A stretch of 64,000 nucleotides of DNA from Turritopsis dohrnii (lineage: Eukaryota > Cnidaria > Hydrozoa > Anthoathecata > Oceaniidae): positions 2,852,001 through 2,916,000 of the forward strand of contig BQMF02000001.1 in the NCBI GenBank assembly GCA_027922465.2, given 5' to 3'. The notes beneath the pieces are model-generated. The model was not told the origin of the DNA. It worked only from the letters and a program-made list of their open reading frames with translations, and made no database searches. The translations under genes were made by a program, and so were the position numbers. Every line of letters starts with the position of its first letter. The first letter of the stretch is position 1. Positions 11,910-24,289 of the stretch are shown here, in pieces.

Positions 11910-13026
11910 CCCACAATGTATTTTCAACACTTTAGCCTTAAAGACAAACAGCACAAGATACAAAATATTTTTGCTTTGGCCCGAGTTTTCTAGGATAATG
12001 CCAACGTTTTCTTCAAACATTTCACAACCCATCTCAGAGGTCAGCCTATCTGCTAGGTTATTTTCGCCTGAAAGTTTCCTTTGAAAATGTGTAAGAAGTG
12101 TTCTTAGCGATCTGTTCATCATATCAAGCCATACACACAAAACGTTACTTACTTACAGGTACTAACATTTATTGCTGATGTTCACAAAGCTGAATCTAAT
12201 AAAGATTTCTGCAGGAGGTTGAATGACCATTTTGTGTGAACTGTGACGATTAATCCTAGATGACACCTAGGAGGACATCCTCATAGATTACACATTGCCC
12301 AAGTTTCTTGCCTTTTTGTTTTGTATCTTGTTCTTATCTTTGTCAGTATGTAGTGTCCCACGATTTTTCTCGCAGTTCATCATTCCAGTGTAGCAGTATA
12401 TTCGTTTCGTATACTCGCTTTCTTTTCTGATTTAGGCCCTATTTTTTTAACGCAGGACTCATACTGATAACAGCATTTATTTGTTGAAATGAAAATCCTG
12501 TAAAAAATTATTCGTTCAAATAAAAAAAAAAAACTAAAAATATATATTTGTTTGTTGTGTTGAGTTAACTTATTCAACAACATCAGAACTATTTTTATAG
12601 TTAAGAGATATAATTTTCTTCTAGGCATTTGTTAAATGCTAATATCCCTTTCGTTTTGAAGTCTCCTTACTGTAGAGCCTATTCAGTCTATTCATAGCGA
12701 GAGACACTAGCTTTTTTTAAAGGTAAGAAGAATTACATTATCAAGAAAAGGGTAGCCGATAACCTTCCCTTAAAAAGGAGTGCAATTTTGGCGACTGCAG
12801 AAAAAGTGGACAACCCACACAGTATCTAAATAAAATGAACCACATCACCTTCTATATCTTCACTTTGATACAATTAAAAGTTAATGATAGATTAGGCGTT
12901 ATACAAGTTCACTTTCTTTTCGTTTCGATTTCTTTTCCCTTTATTTTCTGTTTGTTTATTAATCCACAAAATTAGTTTGTTTTTTTTTTATCTTTTCGAG
13001 AACAAAAACTGCTTGGATTCCTTCTT
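11910..13026. other. Gene-free stretch between Helitron relic and GPCR
   Basis: No ORF here has codon structure or a recognisable domain. The minus frame over 11769-12140 is open for 123 codons but runs through the MITE above, so I treat it as chance. The GPCR 3' UTR should occupy the right end. Confidence 0.5.
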
Positions 13027-14169
13027 CTAAACGTTTTGTTCGTATACGTTAGCGGCAGAGAAGAAAACGATATTCGTGTCGACTGGAGCATACTCCATAA
13101 ATGACTTTTGACGATGTTTGCAAATAAAACCTAAAACCTCGTTGATTATGTATTTGATACGAGCTCGGGTACCTCTCAACAATAACCCGTACAACAAAGG
13201 ATCCAACATTGCATTGAATGCTAGCAGGTAGACAGATACTTCGGCTAAATATCTTGGTGCCAAACTGTTTTTGTTAAATACGTCGTAAACATTCAAAATT
13301 ATAACCGGTATCCAAGTCATTGTATATGCCATTCCCGACATTCCGAAAATCATAGCTAGATGCACTTCGGATTTTGTTGATCTGTGTGGCTTCCAAGTGA
13401 CTTTCGTTACAGATTTGGGACTATGGTATATTCCATATATGAAAGGTTGCTTAGACTTTCGCTCACGTGATTTGAAATAAAGTCCGTGTAAACAATCACC
13501 AACATGTTGTTGGTTCGCTTGATCCATTGTTCGTTTCCATAACGACGTAATATGCTGTAGAGTAGGCTCACGAACGGGTTCTGTTCCATGGTTACAGTTG
13601 ATACGCAGGATTGCGTAACTAATGAATGCGTACCAATACCAAACGAAAATCAAAGGCAAGATCAAGAACAAAAAGGCGTTTATCCCTATGTAAATGCGGT
13701 CATATTTCTGTTCATCTTTTATACCTTTCCAGAAGACAGGAACTAACTCGATAACGAAAGATGTCAACCAGGACCAACACACCAATTTCCGAGCTTTCGC
13801 ACGCGTCATTTTCGAGTTGTAAAATATCGACTGGCATAAGGCAATGTACCTTTCGTACGTCACAGCGCAGAAACTCAAGATGTACGCAAAAATTGTCAAT
13901 GCTGTGACGAAACCAAACAGGAAGTTATCTTGCGCGAAACAGTACATGGGAATAGTGACAGACGATACTAATGCTTGGGAAGCTAGCAAGCTCAGGACGA
14001 ATACATACGTAATCTCTCTGCGAAGTTTTCGACTTGTGGCGATGGACAACAGTACAATGACATTTTCTATAACGGCGAGTGTGGCCATAGCTAAAAGTGC
14101 TACTTGTTTCTCCTTCTTAATTTGGTTATCTGCGGTCACACTGCTGTTGTTGAAATTGCTACCCACCAT
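13027..14169 (-). CDS. Class A (rhodopsin-like) G-protein-coupled receptor, divergent orphan
   Basis: Intronless 380-residue ORF. Seven hydrophobic segments: TM1 about 23-45 (ENVIVLL), TM2 53-77, TM3 84-105 ending in ERY (106-108) in place of DRY, TM4 with W-S-W, TM5 with LILPLIFVW, TM6 with TWIPV, TM7 with DPLLYG in place of NPxxY. N-terminal NNSS gives likely N-glycosylation at residues 7-8, and there is no signal peptide. Loop 3 inside the cell is long (about 90 residues) and basic. Odd points: the TM2 aspartate (LAxxD) reads as Gln (LLASQAL), and extracellular loop 2 has no cysteine for the usual disulfide. Ligand unknown. Membrane topology and family are clear; finer assignment is not possible. 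Confidence 0.85.
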   Translation of the reverse strand: MVGSNFNNSSVTADNQIKKEKQVALLAMATLAVIENVIVLLSIATSRKLRREITYVFVLSLLASQALVSSVTIPMYCFAQDNFLFGFVTALTIFAYILSFCAVTYERYIALCQSIFYNSKMTRAKARKLVCWSWLTSFVIELVPVFWKGIKDEQKYDRIYIGINAFLFLILPLIFVWYWYAFISYAILRINCNHGTEPVREPTLQHITSLWKRTMDQANQQHVGDCLHGLYFKSRERKSKQPFIYGIYHSPKSVTKVTWKPHRSTKSEVHLAMIFGMSGMAYTMTWIPVIILNVYDVFNKNSLAPRYLAEVSVYLLAFNAMLDPLLYGLLLRGTRARIKYIINEVLGFICKHRQKSFMEYAPVDTNIVFFSAANVYEQNV

Positions 14170-15990
14170 TTTTATTAAGTATATTTATTACTCTCTATAA
14201 AAGATATATAGCGGCACAGGTTTAATTGAAATATACATTATAAAGGAAAAATCAAGTTTTAACAGAATTTGTACTTAGCAACAAAACAAGCTGTCAAAAT
14301 ATCTTTCTGCAATTAAAAAAAAAGAAGAAGAAATAAGTTATTTTGTTGAGCTTGTGGTTCGTTGTTTTTACAGTTTTTATAATTAATTATGGAAATAATT
14401 GGTCTAAAGTCAATATTATTTTGTAAACAAAATATCAAGAAACCAAACATGCTTCAAAAATAAAAAAAAAAGGTGAAAATAGATCTACGTGATGCAAGAA
14501 AATGTATGTAACATACATATATTTTTCTCCTTAAAAAAAAAAAAAAAAAATGAAATAGACAAGCGAAAAATCCCTTTAAAAACACTTCAAGCCACAAATG
14601 AGAACAGTTTTTCACGTTCTTGTGTTATATGCAAGATTTATGACAATGTACTGTTATTTTACATGAGGGTTGGCGTTGTGCGGATGTCACCTGTGGAACT
14701 TCGTTGCTAGAAACAATGAAAACTACATATGGAAACGAGCAGCTGAAAAATATTAAAAAAAAACAAACGGAGCAAAGAAGTAAAAAAATGATTGGTTCTT
14801 TTGTGGGGGATTCCCTCCTAGTAGAAAACTTCTGGCTTTGTCACCATGTCCAGAACAGCGCTTTTTATGTTTATCAAAAAGTCAATGCGTCGAAGAGCAT
14901 TTTCATTGAAATAATGAGTATATTTCTGTAGAAATGCACTCGAGCGCAGAGCTTTTTCAACAAATTTACGCAGCGGGAATTGCTTTGCCATTTACTGTTC
15001 ATTGAACAAAATAACAAGAAGTAGTAGCATATATAATGGTCACACACACGCAACTTGTCTTTCGTGTATTTTATATATATTTCTTTATCTCAGACAATAT
15101 GAGAGAAATACCGGTATAATATCCATCCCAATGTAATCCTAAATAGTTTTTGACCACATGTACTTAGGAAAGTCAAAACCAAGTAAATTGTGGTTTCATT
15201 ACCACAACTTTCTATAGAATTAATTGACTACATATCTTTACTCTTTTTTTGACAACAAAAACTCTGGTTAACGGATATTTACCAAAGATTTGAAGAATGT
15301 GAGGTAAATTTGATATAAATCTGTTCAACGAACGCAAAAAATCCAACCATATCAACTTACAAGAAAATGATGCAAAATTGACAGACCTGTAGTATTCAAG
15401 AAAACTCTCCTAGAGTTAAACTGGAAAATAGTGATTCACCTAAGTTAAGTTCTTCGATTTCGCAAAGTTTCGCAACCTTCTTTTTGTACATCGATATTTA
15501 CATAACAAACTTCCGCCATGTATTTATAATGTGGATTTGAATGTCAATCTCCGTGGAAGGGCAACAGGAACACTGGTTAAATACCCATTCAAAACGATAT
15601 CATTCGGTGAAATATTCAATTGAAAACCAATCAGCAAATAACTGGAATTCTATTCTGCAAAATCTTCAAATCGATGATTTATCAACTTTTTCTTATGCAC
15701 AAACTAAATCATTAGTTACAGAGTATATGTTAACTCTTTACGTCTTAAATTTATAATTTGGATACTTTTCTGACATAACCAATATTATGTTTATTTCATG
15801 AGAATTTCTGGTGACCACCCCCTCGAATAGATTTATCTAATTGGGGTGGTCTCCTATTTGTAAATGTAATAGGAATAAATTATGAGTACTAAATTACTTG
15901 CTTACTTACTTACTTAATAAAAGAAGACTCCCCTGCTCTCTGCTTATAAACTAGAGAGGGAGTTTTTATAAATTAAGAGACTCTCTAGTA
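14170..15990. other. Gene-free AT-rich stretch upstream of GPCR
   Basis: Contains poly-A runs, MITE A copy 7 and a small hairpin at 15815-15855 (ACCACCCCCTCGAA facing TTGGGGTGGT). The GPCR promoter should lie near 14170-14400, but I see no distinctive element. Confidence 0.5.
14875..14978 (-). repeat. Hairpin MITE family A, copy 7
   Basis: GTCGAAGAGCATTTTCATTG and TGTAGAAATGCACTCGAGCG arms, in gene-free DNA upstream (14.9 kb) of the GPCR start. Confidence 0.75.
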
Positions 15991-15991
15991 A

Positions 15992-16184
15992 AGGGTTCTA
16001 GGACAATCCCTCTTGGAAAATTGCCCCCATCCAATCTGGGGTTACAGTTATGGGCAAGGGTTGGGTTAAGGGCTATCTAGGTGGGACAGTTTTCTGGGAG
16101 TTATTAGCCAGAGAGGGGGCAATATATTGGGGGCAATCATCCAGGGGTGGGCAATTTTCAAGGGAGGAATTGTCCTGACACCCT
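15992..16184. mobile_element. MITE with GGACAAT...TTGCCC inverted ends
   Basis: AGGGTTCTAGGACAATCCCT at the left and GGAATTGTCCTGACACCCT at the right are imperfect inverted repeats, each followed inward by GAAAATTGCCC. The interior is G-rich with GGGGGCAAT repeats. About 193 bp, non-coding. Confidence 0.7.
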
Positions 16185-17030
16185 AATGAGGTTTTTACGA
16201 TGTAATAACAATTAAAGTAGCAATTTGATTGTTTTTGGAGGCTAAAACATTCTATTTTTGGCTTGAATTGAGAGAAAGACAGCAGAATACTAAAAGGAAG
16301 TGAAATGATTAGTAGAAGCAGAAGAAACACAACAGAAAGATTATAAATACCATATACTTCTGTCTTAAACTCAAAGACAAGGTTTGCTTAAAAAATAGAA
16401 AGGCGATAGAAAGGGTAGAAGGTTTTTCTTACAAATAAAAAAAACAACAACAACAAACCCCCCAAAAACCACAACGTTGGTCTTTTTAAGACAAATCTTG
16501 ATGTTCCAAGCCATCTAACGAAGGAAAGAAAATGATATTCGACCTGATCATAGCTTCCAAACTTGCTAAGCGATGACCATAATGCTTCTATGGCTGGCTC
16601 AACTAATTGCCGGATGAAGTAGTCGAAATCATTCTCCTAAAAGCTTTAAGTTCATCTAAGTCTGTATCAACTCTCAACAAGCTCCTACTACATAGAAAAT
16701 TCCCCAAGTTTACTTCAAGTTTACGGGAAAAAGAATTCAAGAAGTTAAGCCAATACAACGGCTAAATAAAAGTTGGAGTAAGAAGTATCATCAACTACTT
16801 TGGTGGGCAGAGAGATCAATTCTAACGCCCATACAATCCCTTAAGAAGACATTTCAAAGCATTAGCATTCGTTTACAACAAACAAGCGCCTCAACAGCTA
16901 TTAGAGAGAAGGCAAATACCTCATCACAACAACGCCAACCAACGCCGAGACTTGCCAACTCCAATACCAGAAGCATACACGCAAAAACAAATGCTAAAGC
17001 CACATCCGCTTCAAGCACGAAGAACGTTGG

Positions 17031-17273
17031 GGTCTGTTACAAAAGTACTCGTTTTATGCCAGACGGACAAATCAATACTAGGGCTATATAAAAAACAGCA
17101 CGTTTATGATGCAATATCAAGCAAACGTTTTTTGAAAGTATACTAGAATAGACTTTACAAAATTCCAAAACATGATTTCTACAAGAGGATGACAGTCAAA
17201 AAATATTGAAACAAACAGTTATCGTGTCGGATGGACAAAATGCTAATACTTTTGTAACAGACCTATTGCTACA
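17031..17273. mobile_element. MITE with GGTCTGTTACAAAAGTA ends
   Basis: Inverted ends GGTCTGTTACAAAAGTACT and AATACTTTTGTAACAGACC. Interior ATATAAAAAACAGCACG and TATCAAGCAAACG are shared with the inverted copy at 29930-30150 in the TRPA-like gene. Confidence 0.8.
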
Positions 17274-17584
17274 GCGCCCACATCACTTCAACCAGTGCCA
17301 ATCATAGACAGTCATTTGTATGTTTTTCCGTTGAAGAAGTAAGGGAAATTATTACTTGAAGCAAATCAAATTATTTTCAAAGTTGCAATAGATTTCTCGT
17401 CAAAATTCGTTAGTTTCAGACGTATCTTGTTCATCACCACACTGGCATTCTGAAAAAAAAGTTTATAACGAGTACCTGAATGGCCAATGAACTTACATTT
17501 ATTGATCTTACAATCCCACTGCACACACTACTCACTACGTCGTAACGCTACCAAAGCTAGTCGTAACGTCGTCGTAACGTTAGT

Positions 17585-17977
17585 TTGATATTTAAACACA
17601 TCATAAACGACGAAACAAAAGAATTTACCCTATCACCATCACCTTCCACGGACATCATCCACAAGAAACAACATGCACTCCGTCCTATCATCTCCGCATG
17701 TAATGGCCTCACAGACAACTTTTCCAGATATATCACACAACCTCTAGTAGTACTGCTTTCATCACATAGTTGCGCTAACAAAGACTTTCTTCCCATCATT
17801 GACGAATTTCCACCCCTGGCCCCAAATGCTTGTAACAGCAGATGCAAAATTGTTATAGTTACACATCTATACCTTAATAAAGTATCCTTCATGGAAGACC
17901 ACCTCCACCAAGACCAAATCAATGAAACCTTACGCCAACTTGGGTTGCCTAATCTCTTGAACGTAATATTGTTTTAA
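17585..17977 (+). pseudogene. Reverse transcriptase fragment, possibly Penelope-like
   Basis: A 131-codon open frame encodes ALRPIISACNGLTDNFSRYI, then LLSSHSCANKDFLPIIDEFP and a weak VTHLYLNK where the TLDVxSLYTNI strand would be. The order RPI(V/I)S - N/T xxSxxI - xxxF is that of Penelope-like and related reverse transcriptases. The palm catalytic aspartates and all downstream motifs are missing. Degenerate coding-like sequence without clear identity precedes it (16.69-17.03 kb). Identification is tentative. Confidence 0.4.
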
Positions 17978-18164
17978 AAGCCTGTATTTCAAAATGCTAA
18001 CTGCAAAATTCTTTTTTTTCCCTTGTTAAGTTTCAACTTTTTTTGTAAAATTTTAAGCACGTGCCCTCACGATCATAAAACAATAGAATTGACGTAAAAT
18101 TCAATAGATTTTTAAACACTAAAGAGCGACGATGAAATATCGAAAAGTTTTGACATTTTGTCGT

Positions 18165-18232
18165 CGTAATCTGGCGATTACCACGATTACACTGAATTTT
18201 ATTCGTTGTAATCACCAGGTCTGAAGCAGGCT
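18165..18232. repeat. Partial MITE family C copy (GCCTGGTTTACACCTGGCGAT type)
   Basis: GTCGTCGTAATCTGGCGATT and AATCACCAGGTCTGAAGCAG match one end of the full-length element at 33704-33933. The other end is not recognisable. Confidence 0.55.
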
Positions 18233-18242
18233 TAAATGGCAA

Positions 18243-18355
18243 CCCAGTGGGCAAAATCGTCACTGCGATGAAGAGCATTTTTATTGAAATGGTCTGTATA
18301 TTTTTAAAGAAATGCACTCCATCCCAGAGGATTTTCATCAAAATTAATCACTGGG
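18243..18355 (-). repeat. Hairpin MITE family A, copy 8
   Basis: Well kept ends: CCCAGTGGGCAAAATCGTCA on the left and TTAATCACTGGGA on the right, with a GCGATGAAGAGCATTTTTA arm. Confidence 0.8.
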
Positions 18356-18359
18356 AACA

Positions 18360-20240
18360 TGTCAGGGAAGAAAAAAGAAATCCAAAAATCATTAATTTAA
18401 AGCTGTTTCAGACAGTACAAAAAAAAACAAACAAACTTGTGTTTTTTTAGTTTAGTTCCCCTAAACCACAAGGAGGCTTCACTAGAATTGTAAAACTCAC
18501 TGGAAAACTGGTCCTGAAATTTTATTTCACTCTTTTTACATAAGAATGCTAAAAATTGAGCCTCAATATTCTTACGGGAATTTTAATTTTTAATTTTTAA
18601 TTTTAATTTTGAGCCTCGAATCTTCCTATTCATATTATTCATATTCATATTCTTAATTGACAGATTAGAAAAAAGTTTATGATATACAGATATAGGAACC
18701 AAAGCAAAACCATATGTTAAATGTATGTTAAAGATAATCGCTTCTCTTTTTGAACAACAGGAAAGTGCAAGTAGAATGCGTAATCCAATAAAATTATTTC
18801 AACACCATCCAGTTCCTCAGCACCAACATTTTTTTCACTTTATATTTGATCTCTTTATTGTTTTATGATAAAAATTGAGCCTGAGCTAGGTTTATCAGAA
18901 GAAGATTCTCATACCATCATGAATTGCTCTTCAAAAGACTATTTCGGTCATGAAGCTTGATTTCAATTAGCATTCATTGAACTTGAATTTGTTTCTTTGT
19001 GATGTTTTACGTATGTTTCTTTTCTCTCTGGTAGCAACATAACTTCTAACAATTGCTTTGACGGATGTTATTCACGATTGCTTGTTTTTAGTATGTTTTG
19101 ATGTTTTTACCTAAACCTGTTAGGTTCGTCATATTTAATAAGCCCCACAGACGTTCTCGAACAACAAAAAAAAGTAAAAAAAAAAAAAAAAAAAAAATCT
19201 CATAATTAGTAAAATAAAAAAACTCTTTTCCTGATAGACAAAGTCAATGGAAATACTTTTTTTTTTGAATATTCTCTATGAAAACTTGATGTAAATAATT
19301 TAAATGAAGATACGAATAATTTGTTAATCAATGCAACTAAAGTTTGTCCAACCGCAAATTTGTCCATAACAAGTAAACAACAAAGATAATTCAACATGTT
19401 TGCACTTTGTAAGCCAGATTGAAAATTATCCATAAACTCCTTGACCACTACTCATTCAATCTGTCGAAAGAATTTCCATGTGAAAACGAGAGAATGCTTA
19501 TATTTCACTTTCTTTGTGGCTGCTCGTTGAAGTTCGACTAATTCCTGTAGCTTATCCTTACAAATCCCTGGTTTTTAGAACAAATAAGGTTATTTGTAAA
19601 ATACTAAGCGACCGTTCATCTAAACTGATAATTACAGATATTTCTTAGCATTATCACGTTAATCAAATATTGCGGATGAACACCCAAATCTTTTACTTAT
19701 TGTCTGGAGTTTGAACATTCTTCTAGGCCTATCTTAGAACTAACTTTATAAAACCCTTTATTGAAATATGTCTCAATCTACATAAAGTCGTTTTTAATAC
19801 TACACCTTGGTAACAAAGTCACGATATACTCATAGAGACTAGTACAGGACAGGTTGGAGAATCGTGTAGAAAAAAAACATGACCGCACAACTTAAGTTAT
19901 ATCTCGAGTAACAATCGTTGAGAAAATTTTTGCCTGAAAATCCAATTCCGATTTCTGATTTTCATACTTGGCGTCATAATCAAAATCTACCCGTGTTAGT
20001 GCTAACAGAATAGAATTAATTGGCTTATCTTTTACGTCAAAAATACTGCAAACGTTTTCTCGCCGTTAGATTGAAACTAGTAGATTTTATAATGATTTAA
20101 AACGATGATTTTATAATGATTTAAGCCGCTCAGTGTAAACATTTTCATAAGAAACTTTTGCTTAATTAGAACATATTGACAGTAGTGTCACCCCCACTCC
20201 CTCCTCCCTCCTCCGTCAACCAGCGTCAACTTCAGCATAA
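18360..20240. other. Gene-free AT-rich stretch
   Basis: Only simple repeats (TTTTAATT arrays near 18.59 kb, a 20+ A run near 19.18 kb) and short chance ORFs. No gene recognised. Confidence 0.5.
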
Positions 20241-20242
20241 CC

Positions 20243-20243
<1 letters not shown>

Positions 20244-20278
<35 letters not shown>
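20244..20278. repeat. Uninterrupted 35-base C homopolymer
   Basis: Follows CCCACTCCCTCCTCCCTCC at about 20.2 kb in otherwise AT-rich DNA. Length may be set by assembly. The opposite strand is a G run able to form a quadruplex. Confidence 0.9.
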
Positions 20279-20279
<1 letters not shown>

Positions 20280-21049
20280 TAACAGTTGACATCATTTGTG
20301 AACAACAAAGAAATAGTTTCAAAAACAACGACAGTCGTTTTTTTTAAATTTGCAAACAATCATTTTTCCTTCCTGACATATGGCCATCTTAAGCTTTTGT
20401 TCAAAATTTGATCTCCATGACGACGTGAAAATTCAAAAAAACTGACCTAATCTATTTTAAACTGTTTCAAATATTTTATTTCAAATGTGTTTTTCAAATA
20501 TGTTTCAAAATGTACAAGAAAACAAACTTGTGATTTCTACGGTCGCGGCGAAATCGAAATACCGCATGAAAACATACTGCTCCTATTTCGGTTGAAACGG
20601 GCATTTTTAGCCTAAAGTTTAAGGAACAAACAGGGAAATCATATAGGATAAAAATCATATGCATATTCACAATGCTTCATCTGCGACAATTATAAATCTA
20701 ACATTTTCTTCAGTGATGAATTAAAACACCATAGTTTTCAATTTCTTTACATTATCAAATATATTTATTCATTTAAATGAATATCAATCATTTAGAATCC
20801 ACGAGTTATATTGCGCTATTTTATTTGAGTAAAAAAAACCAGGTTAGTCTGGTCACACAAACTTTTTTTCGTGACGGGCTGTCCTTTATGTTTAGCGTGT
20901 GAAGCCACTTATCGTAGTCAAGGTGTGTTCATATGAAAGCCGTAATGAACTTCGGTTTGAGATTTCAGAAAAATTATACTTATTGACGAATGTCAAACAT
21001 TCAGCCCAAAAACTCAATACAATATTTTAAAACAAATTAACAACATATA

Positions 21050-22579
21050 CAGTGTGTCTCAGCAAAATGTTTTATCCACAAACTTTCAATGCGTTTGTTT
21101 CAAAAATTATTTGTCAAATTTTTGCGATTTATGTACCATGTGAAAGCTCTTTTCCTCTTTCTCAAAATACAGTTATTTCATAATGTTGGAAATGGAGATT
21201 TTAAAGTTGTTTTTTTAAATGAATATACCGAATTTCAAAATAATTTTTACATCAATGGAAAGCCATTTATTTTTTTATTGTGTTTACAAATGGCCTTCAT
21301 TGTAAAATGAGTTAATTGACTTTTAAGAATTTAATGAGCCAAATCGTTGAGTTTTTCTTCAATATCTTTTCGAAGAACAAATATCTTGGCAAACATTTTA
21401 TATTAATGGATAGGGCATGAAAAGGTCTTTCTTGTGATATGAAATTCACAATATTTTATCAGAAATGTAATGAGATATACGCCTTGAAAGTTGGTGGATA
21501 AGACATTTTGATACACACTGTATTTAAAAACATAAAAGTTAAACGTCTTTCGTGTACACACAGCTTAAATTTGTTTATTGTTTTCCAAATTGCTGTCATT
21601 GTTTCAAAAAATCTTTTCTTTTCATTCACATCTTAAGGGCAATATACACGGTGCGATTTGTAGTATACTATTTGTAGCATGCTACAAATCGCATCGTGTA
21701 TACACCTAAAATCATTCAGAAAGTGAGTGATTCTACAAGTCGCATACTACAAAAAAAAGTTTGAACATGTTTAAAACTATACGATTTGTAGTACGTTTTC
21801 AGCCAATCACCGTGCAGAGCACAAATGCGGCAAGTAGTGTATGAAGAAAAAACAACATTTCTACGTGATTTGTGATTTCTTTTTGAATGAAATAGGCGAA
21901 TAAGGAAAACAAAATTTATGAAAATGAAAGTACTCCGCAGGTCTTTAGTAATTTGTCTTTTCAACCAAGATTAAGTTCATACTTTTCTTTACTTTCGAGT
22001 TGTTGTTTTTTTTTTGCGCTTTTTCTTTTCTTTCTCCTTTTTGAAAGTAGTTGCTACAATAATTGCACTCAGAACTAATATATCCAACTCGTCTTCTAAT
22101 TTGATTTTTTTTAAACTTTACAACTTTTAGTATCGTGTATACAGAAGCAGAACACTTAAAAAACTGTATACAGAAAATGGGTACTACAAGTAGTATACTA
22201 CAAATCGTATCGTGTATATTGCCCTTTAATCGACCATTAAAAATTTAATTACATTTTTCCAAGACATTTTCCTCATTTTATTCCTGATTCATTAAAAAAA
22301 CAACTTTAAAATTTCCATTTCCAACATTATGAAACACACTGTATAAGATTTGAAGCAAAAAATGATACAAGCGTATTGATCTTTAACAAATTAATGATCT
22401 GAAACCATGATATTTTCCTCAATAACTTTCTGAAGAAGATCATTTTACTTCAAATTTTATATTTTAAGAAAGAGCTTGAAAAGAGCTTTCACATGGTACA
22501 TAAATCGCAAAAATTTGACAAATAATTTTTGAAAAAAACGCATTGAAAGTTTGTGGATAAAACATTTTGAGACACACTG
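21050..22579. mobile_element. Nest of CAGTGTG-ended Tc1/mariner-like MITEs
   Basis: Outer ends CAGTGTGTCTCA...TTTTATCCACAAACTTTC match inverted over about 120 bp (21050-21170 against 22450-22579) and are flanked by TA. Inside lie a second pair of ends (TTTCATAATGTTGGAAATGG near 21.18 kb, inverted near 22.33 kb), a fragment of the 63186-63499 subfamily (21310-21520, ending ACACACTGTA) and the separate MITE at 21636-22225. No transposase. Confidence 0.75.
21636..22225. mobile_element. 590-bp MITE with AGGGCAATATACACG ends, TTA duplication
   Basis: Ends AGGGCAATATACACGGTGCG and CGTATCGTGTATATTGCCCT are inverted over about 35 bp. TTA is repeated at 21633-21635 and 22226-22228, as in Harbinger-type insertions. 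Further internal copies of ATTTGTAGTATACT make a palindromic centre. Confidence 0.8.
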
Positions 22580-22599
22580 TATTTTCTTTAAACGAAGCT

Positions 22600-24250
22600 T
22601 TTCGTAACGTAGTAACATTATCAAGTTTTAAAATATTGTATTACTGATGAATGTTTTTCTAATTCTGTTTACATCATGCGCGATGGTGTTGAAATTTCAA
22701 GTAGGTTTGAAGTTATAGTATGTCTTGAAAAGTTGGGAAGCTTTTATTCATTTCATAAAAACAGAAAAAGTAGTTCTAGCGGTAATGAAATCTCAAATCG
22801 GTTTGAGCTCAGTTCGTCTTCAAGCCTACCTGTTTGTGTTGCGAACAGATGTAACCAGGATGATAAAATTGAGTAATAATTTCGTGAATTCAAAAAAAAA
22901 ACAAACTATTTTCAGCCATAGTTGAACGTGTAAGAAAGTATTGTGATGACTCAACAACAATGTGAGCGTCTATAAGTTTAAAGTGAACAGCATTCCTACG
23001 ATTGACCAGGTGCATTTCTCCCCTCCTACGATGTGAGTAAAAATTTACCAAATGTTTCACCATAGGTGAGCAATAATATGAACAATGGAGTGAAACACTA
23101 TCGAAAACCAGATTGTCTCTGAATATTTTAAATAAAGAATTTTTCAAAACGTAAAAGTGCTTTTACCGTAATTTTTCTAATTTACCGCAACCCCCCAAAA
23201 ATTTGGCGCGGAATTTTTAAATCAATCTCGCATTTCTAATTAAATATTGCATATTGGATAATGAAAATAATTAATTAACCTAGCGTGTATTGTTCCAATT
23301 TAACGCACATTTTTTTCCCCGAAACTGTTATTTTTTTAAAAGGATAAAATGAACTCGTTGATGACAATGATATGAGTATTGTAACACGTTTTTCTGCGAT
23401 TTATTGTGGCAATAATACAGACTTGCTCCAAAAACACTCTTGTCAACTATATTCTTAAAGGATTCTTAATGTAAGAGCAAAAGATTGCTCTACATCAAGA
23501 AAACAGATATTTTACCAATTCTGGGCTGTGAAATGATAAATGGGTATTCTAGCTACTAACTCATAAGACATGTTAGTAAGTGAAACATTGAAGACGACAT
23601 AGAACTTGATAAAAAGGCAATGTTCAAACGGAAATTCCGGAAAATTCTGTGCGATTGAAAAACTGTGTCATAATCTTGCATGGTGCGACAAGAAGTCATA
23701 TAGATGTATTCTCTAATTTGCCGCCTTCTTTTTGTTTTGTAAGGCATCGCTTATTATCTTTGGGAAAATTTATTATCTATACCTCTTATTCTAACTTCAG
23801 ATGTCGTACATACATTTTATCCTACAATTTCGGACAGTTCATTAGTGGGATTCGGAAAAATCATGTTTCGTTTACACGAAACTATTATTTCTATAGATTT
23901 GTAGGGAATTATATACAACTTAGTAGAGTTGTTCGTAAATTTATCCCTACAAAGTCATCAGAAACTTTACATCAACACTTGAAAGAAGCGTGCAAAGTAA
24001 TGATGTTTCTTTTGATACAAGAAAAGGCTTCAAATCTCCGAGGTAACTTTTTAGTAGAACAGTTTTGAAAACAAATGTCACAAATAATTGATTTTTTTCG
24101 TGTATCAGGCTCGTCGATTTTACGAATCTCCGTAACGATGATAACCTTGTAAATTTAGTTTGGGAAAATAACATTTTCAACACGCACTGTTGCGTTCGTT
24201 CAATCTCCATTATAAAGGTTTTCACAGAAAAGTTTAATGGTCAACAGCCA
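22600..24250. other. Gene-free stretch
   Basis: Open frames of 60-140 codons on both strands (e.g. 23649-24068 plus) show no domain, no intron-exon structure and no codon bias I can defend. Confidence 0.45.
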
Positions 24251-24289
24251 AATTTTCCAATTGTTGAAGATATGTGAAATCCGCGTGGG

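Noticed and set aside
11769..12140. 123-codon minus ORF as a gene
   Set aside because: It runs through the palindromic MITE at 11820-11907 and shows no domain.
16073..16330. Minus 85-codon ORF with a hydrophobic start as a secreted peptide
   Set aside because: Overlaps the GGACAAT MITE and has no conserved features.
23649..24068. 139-codon plus ORF as a gene
   Set aside because: No recognisable domain, an opposing ORF on the other strand, and no splice context. Consistent with chance in this composition.
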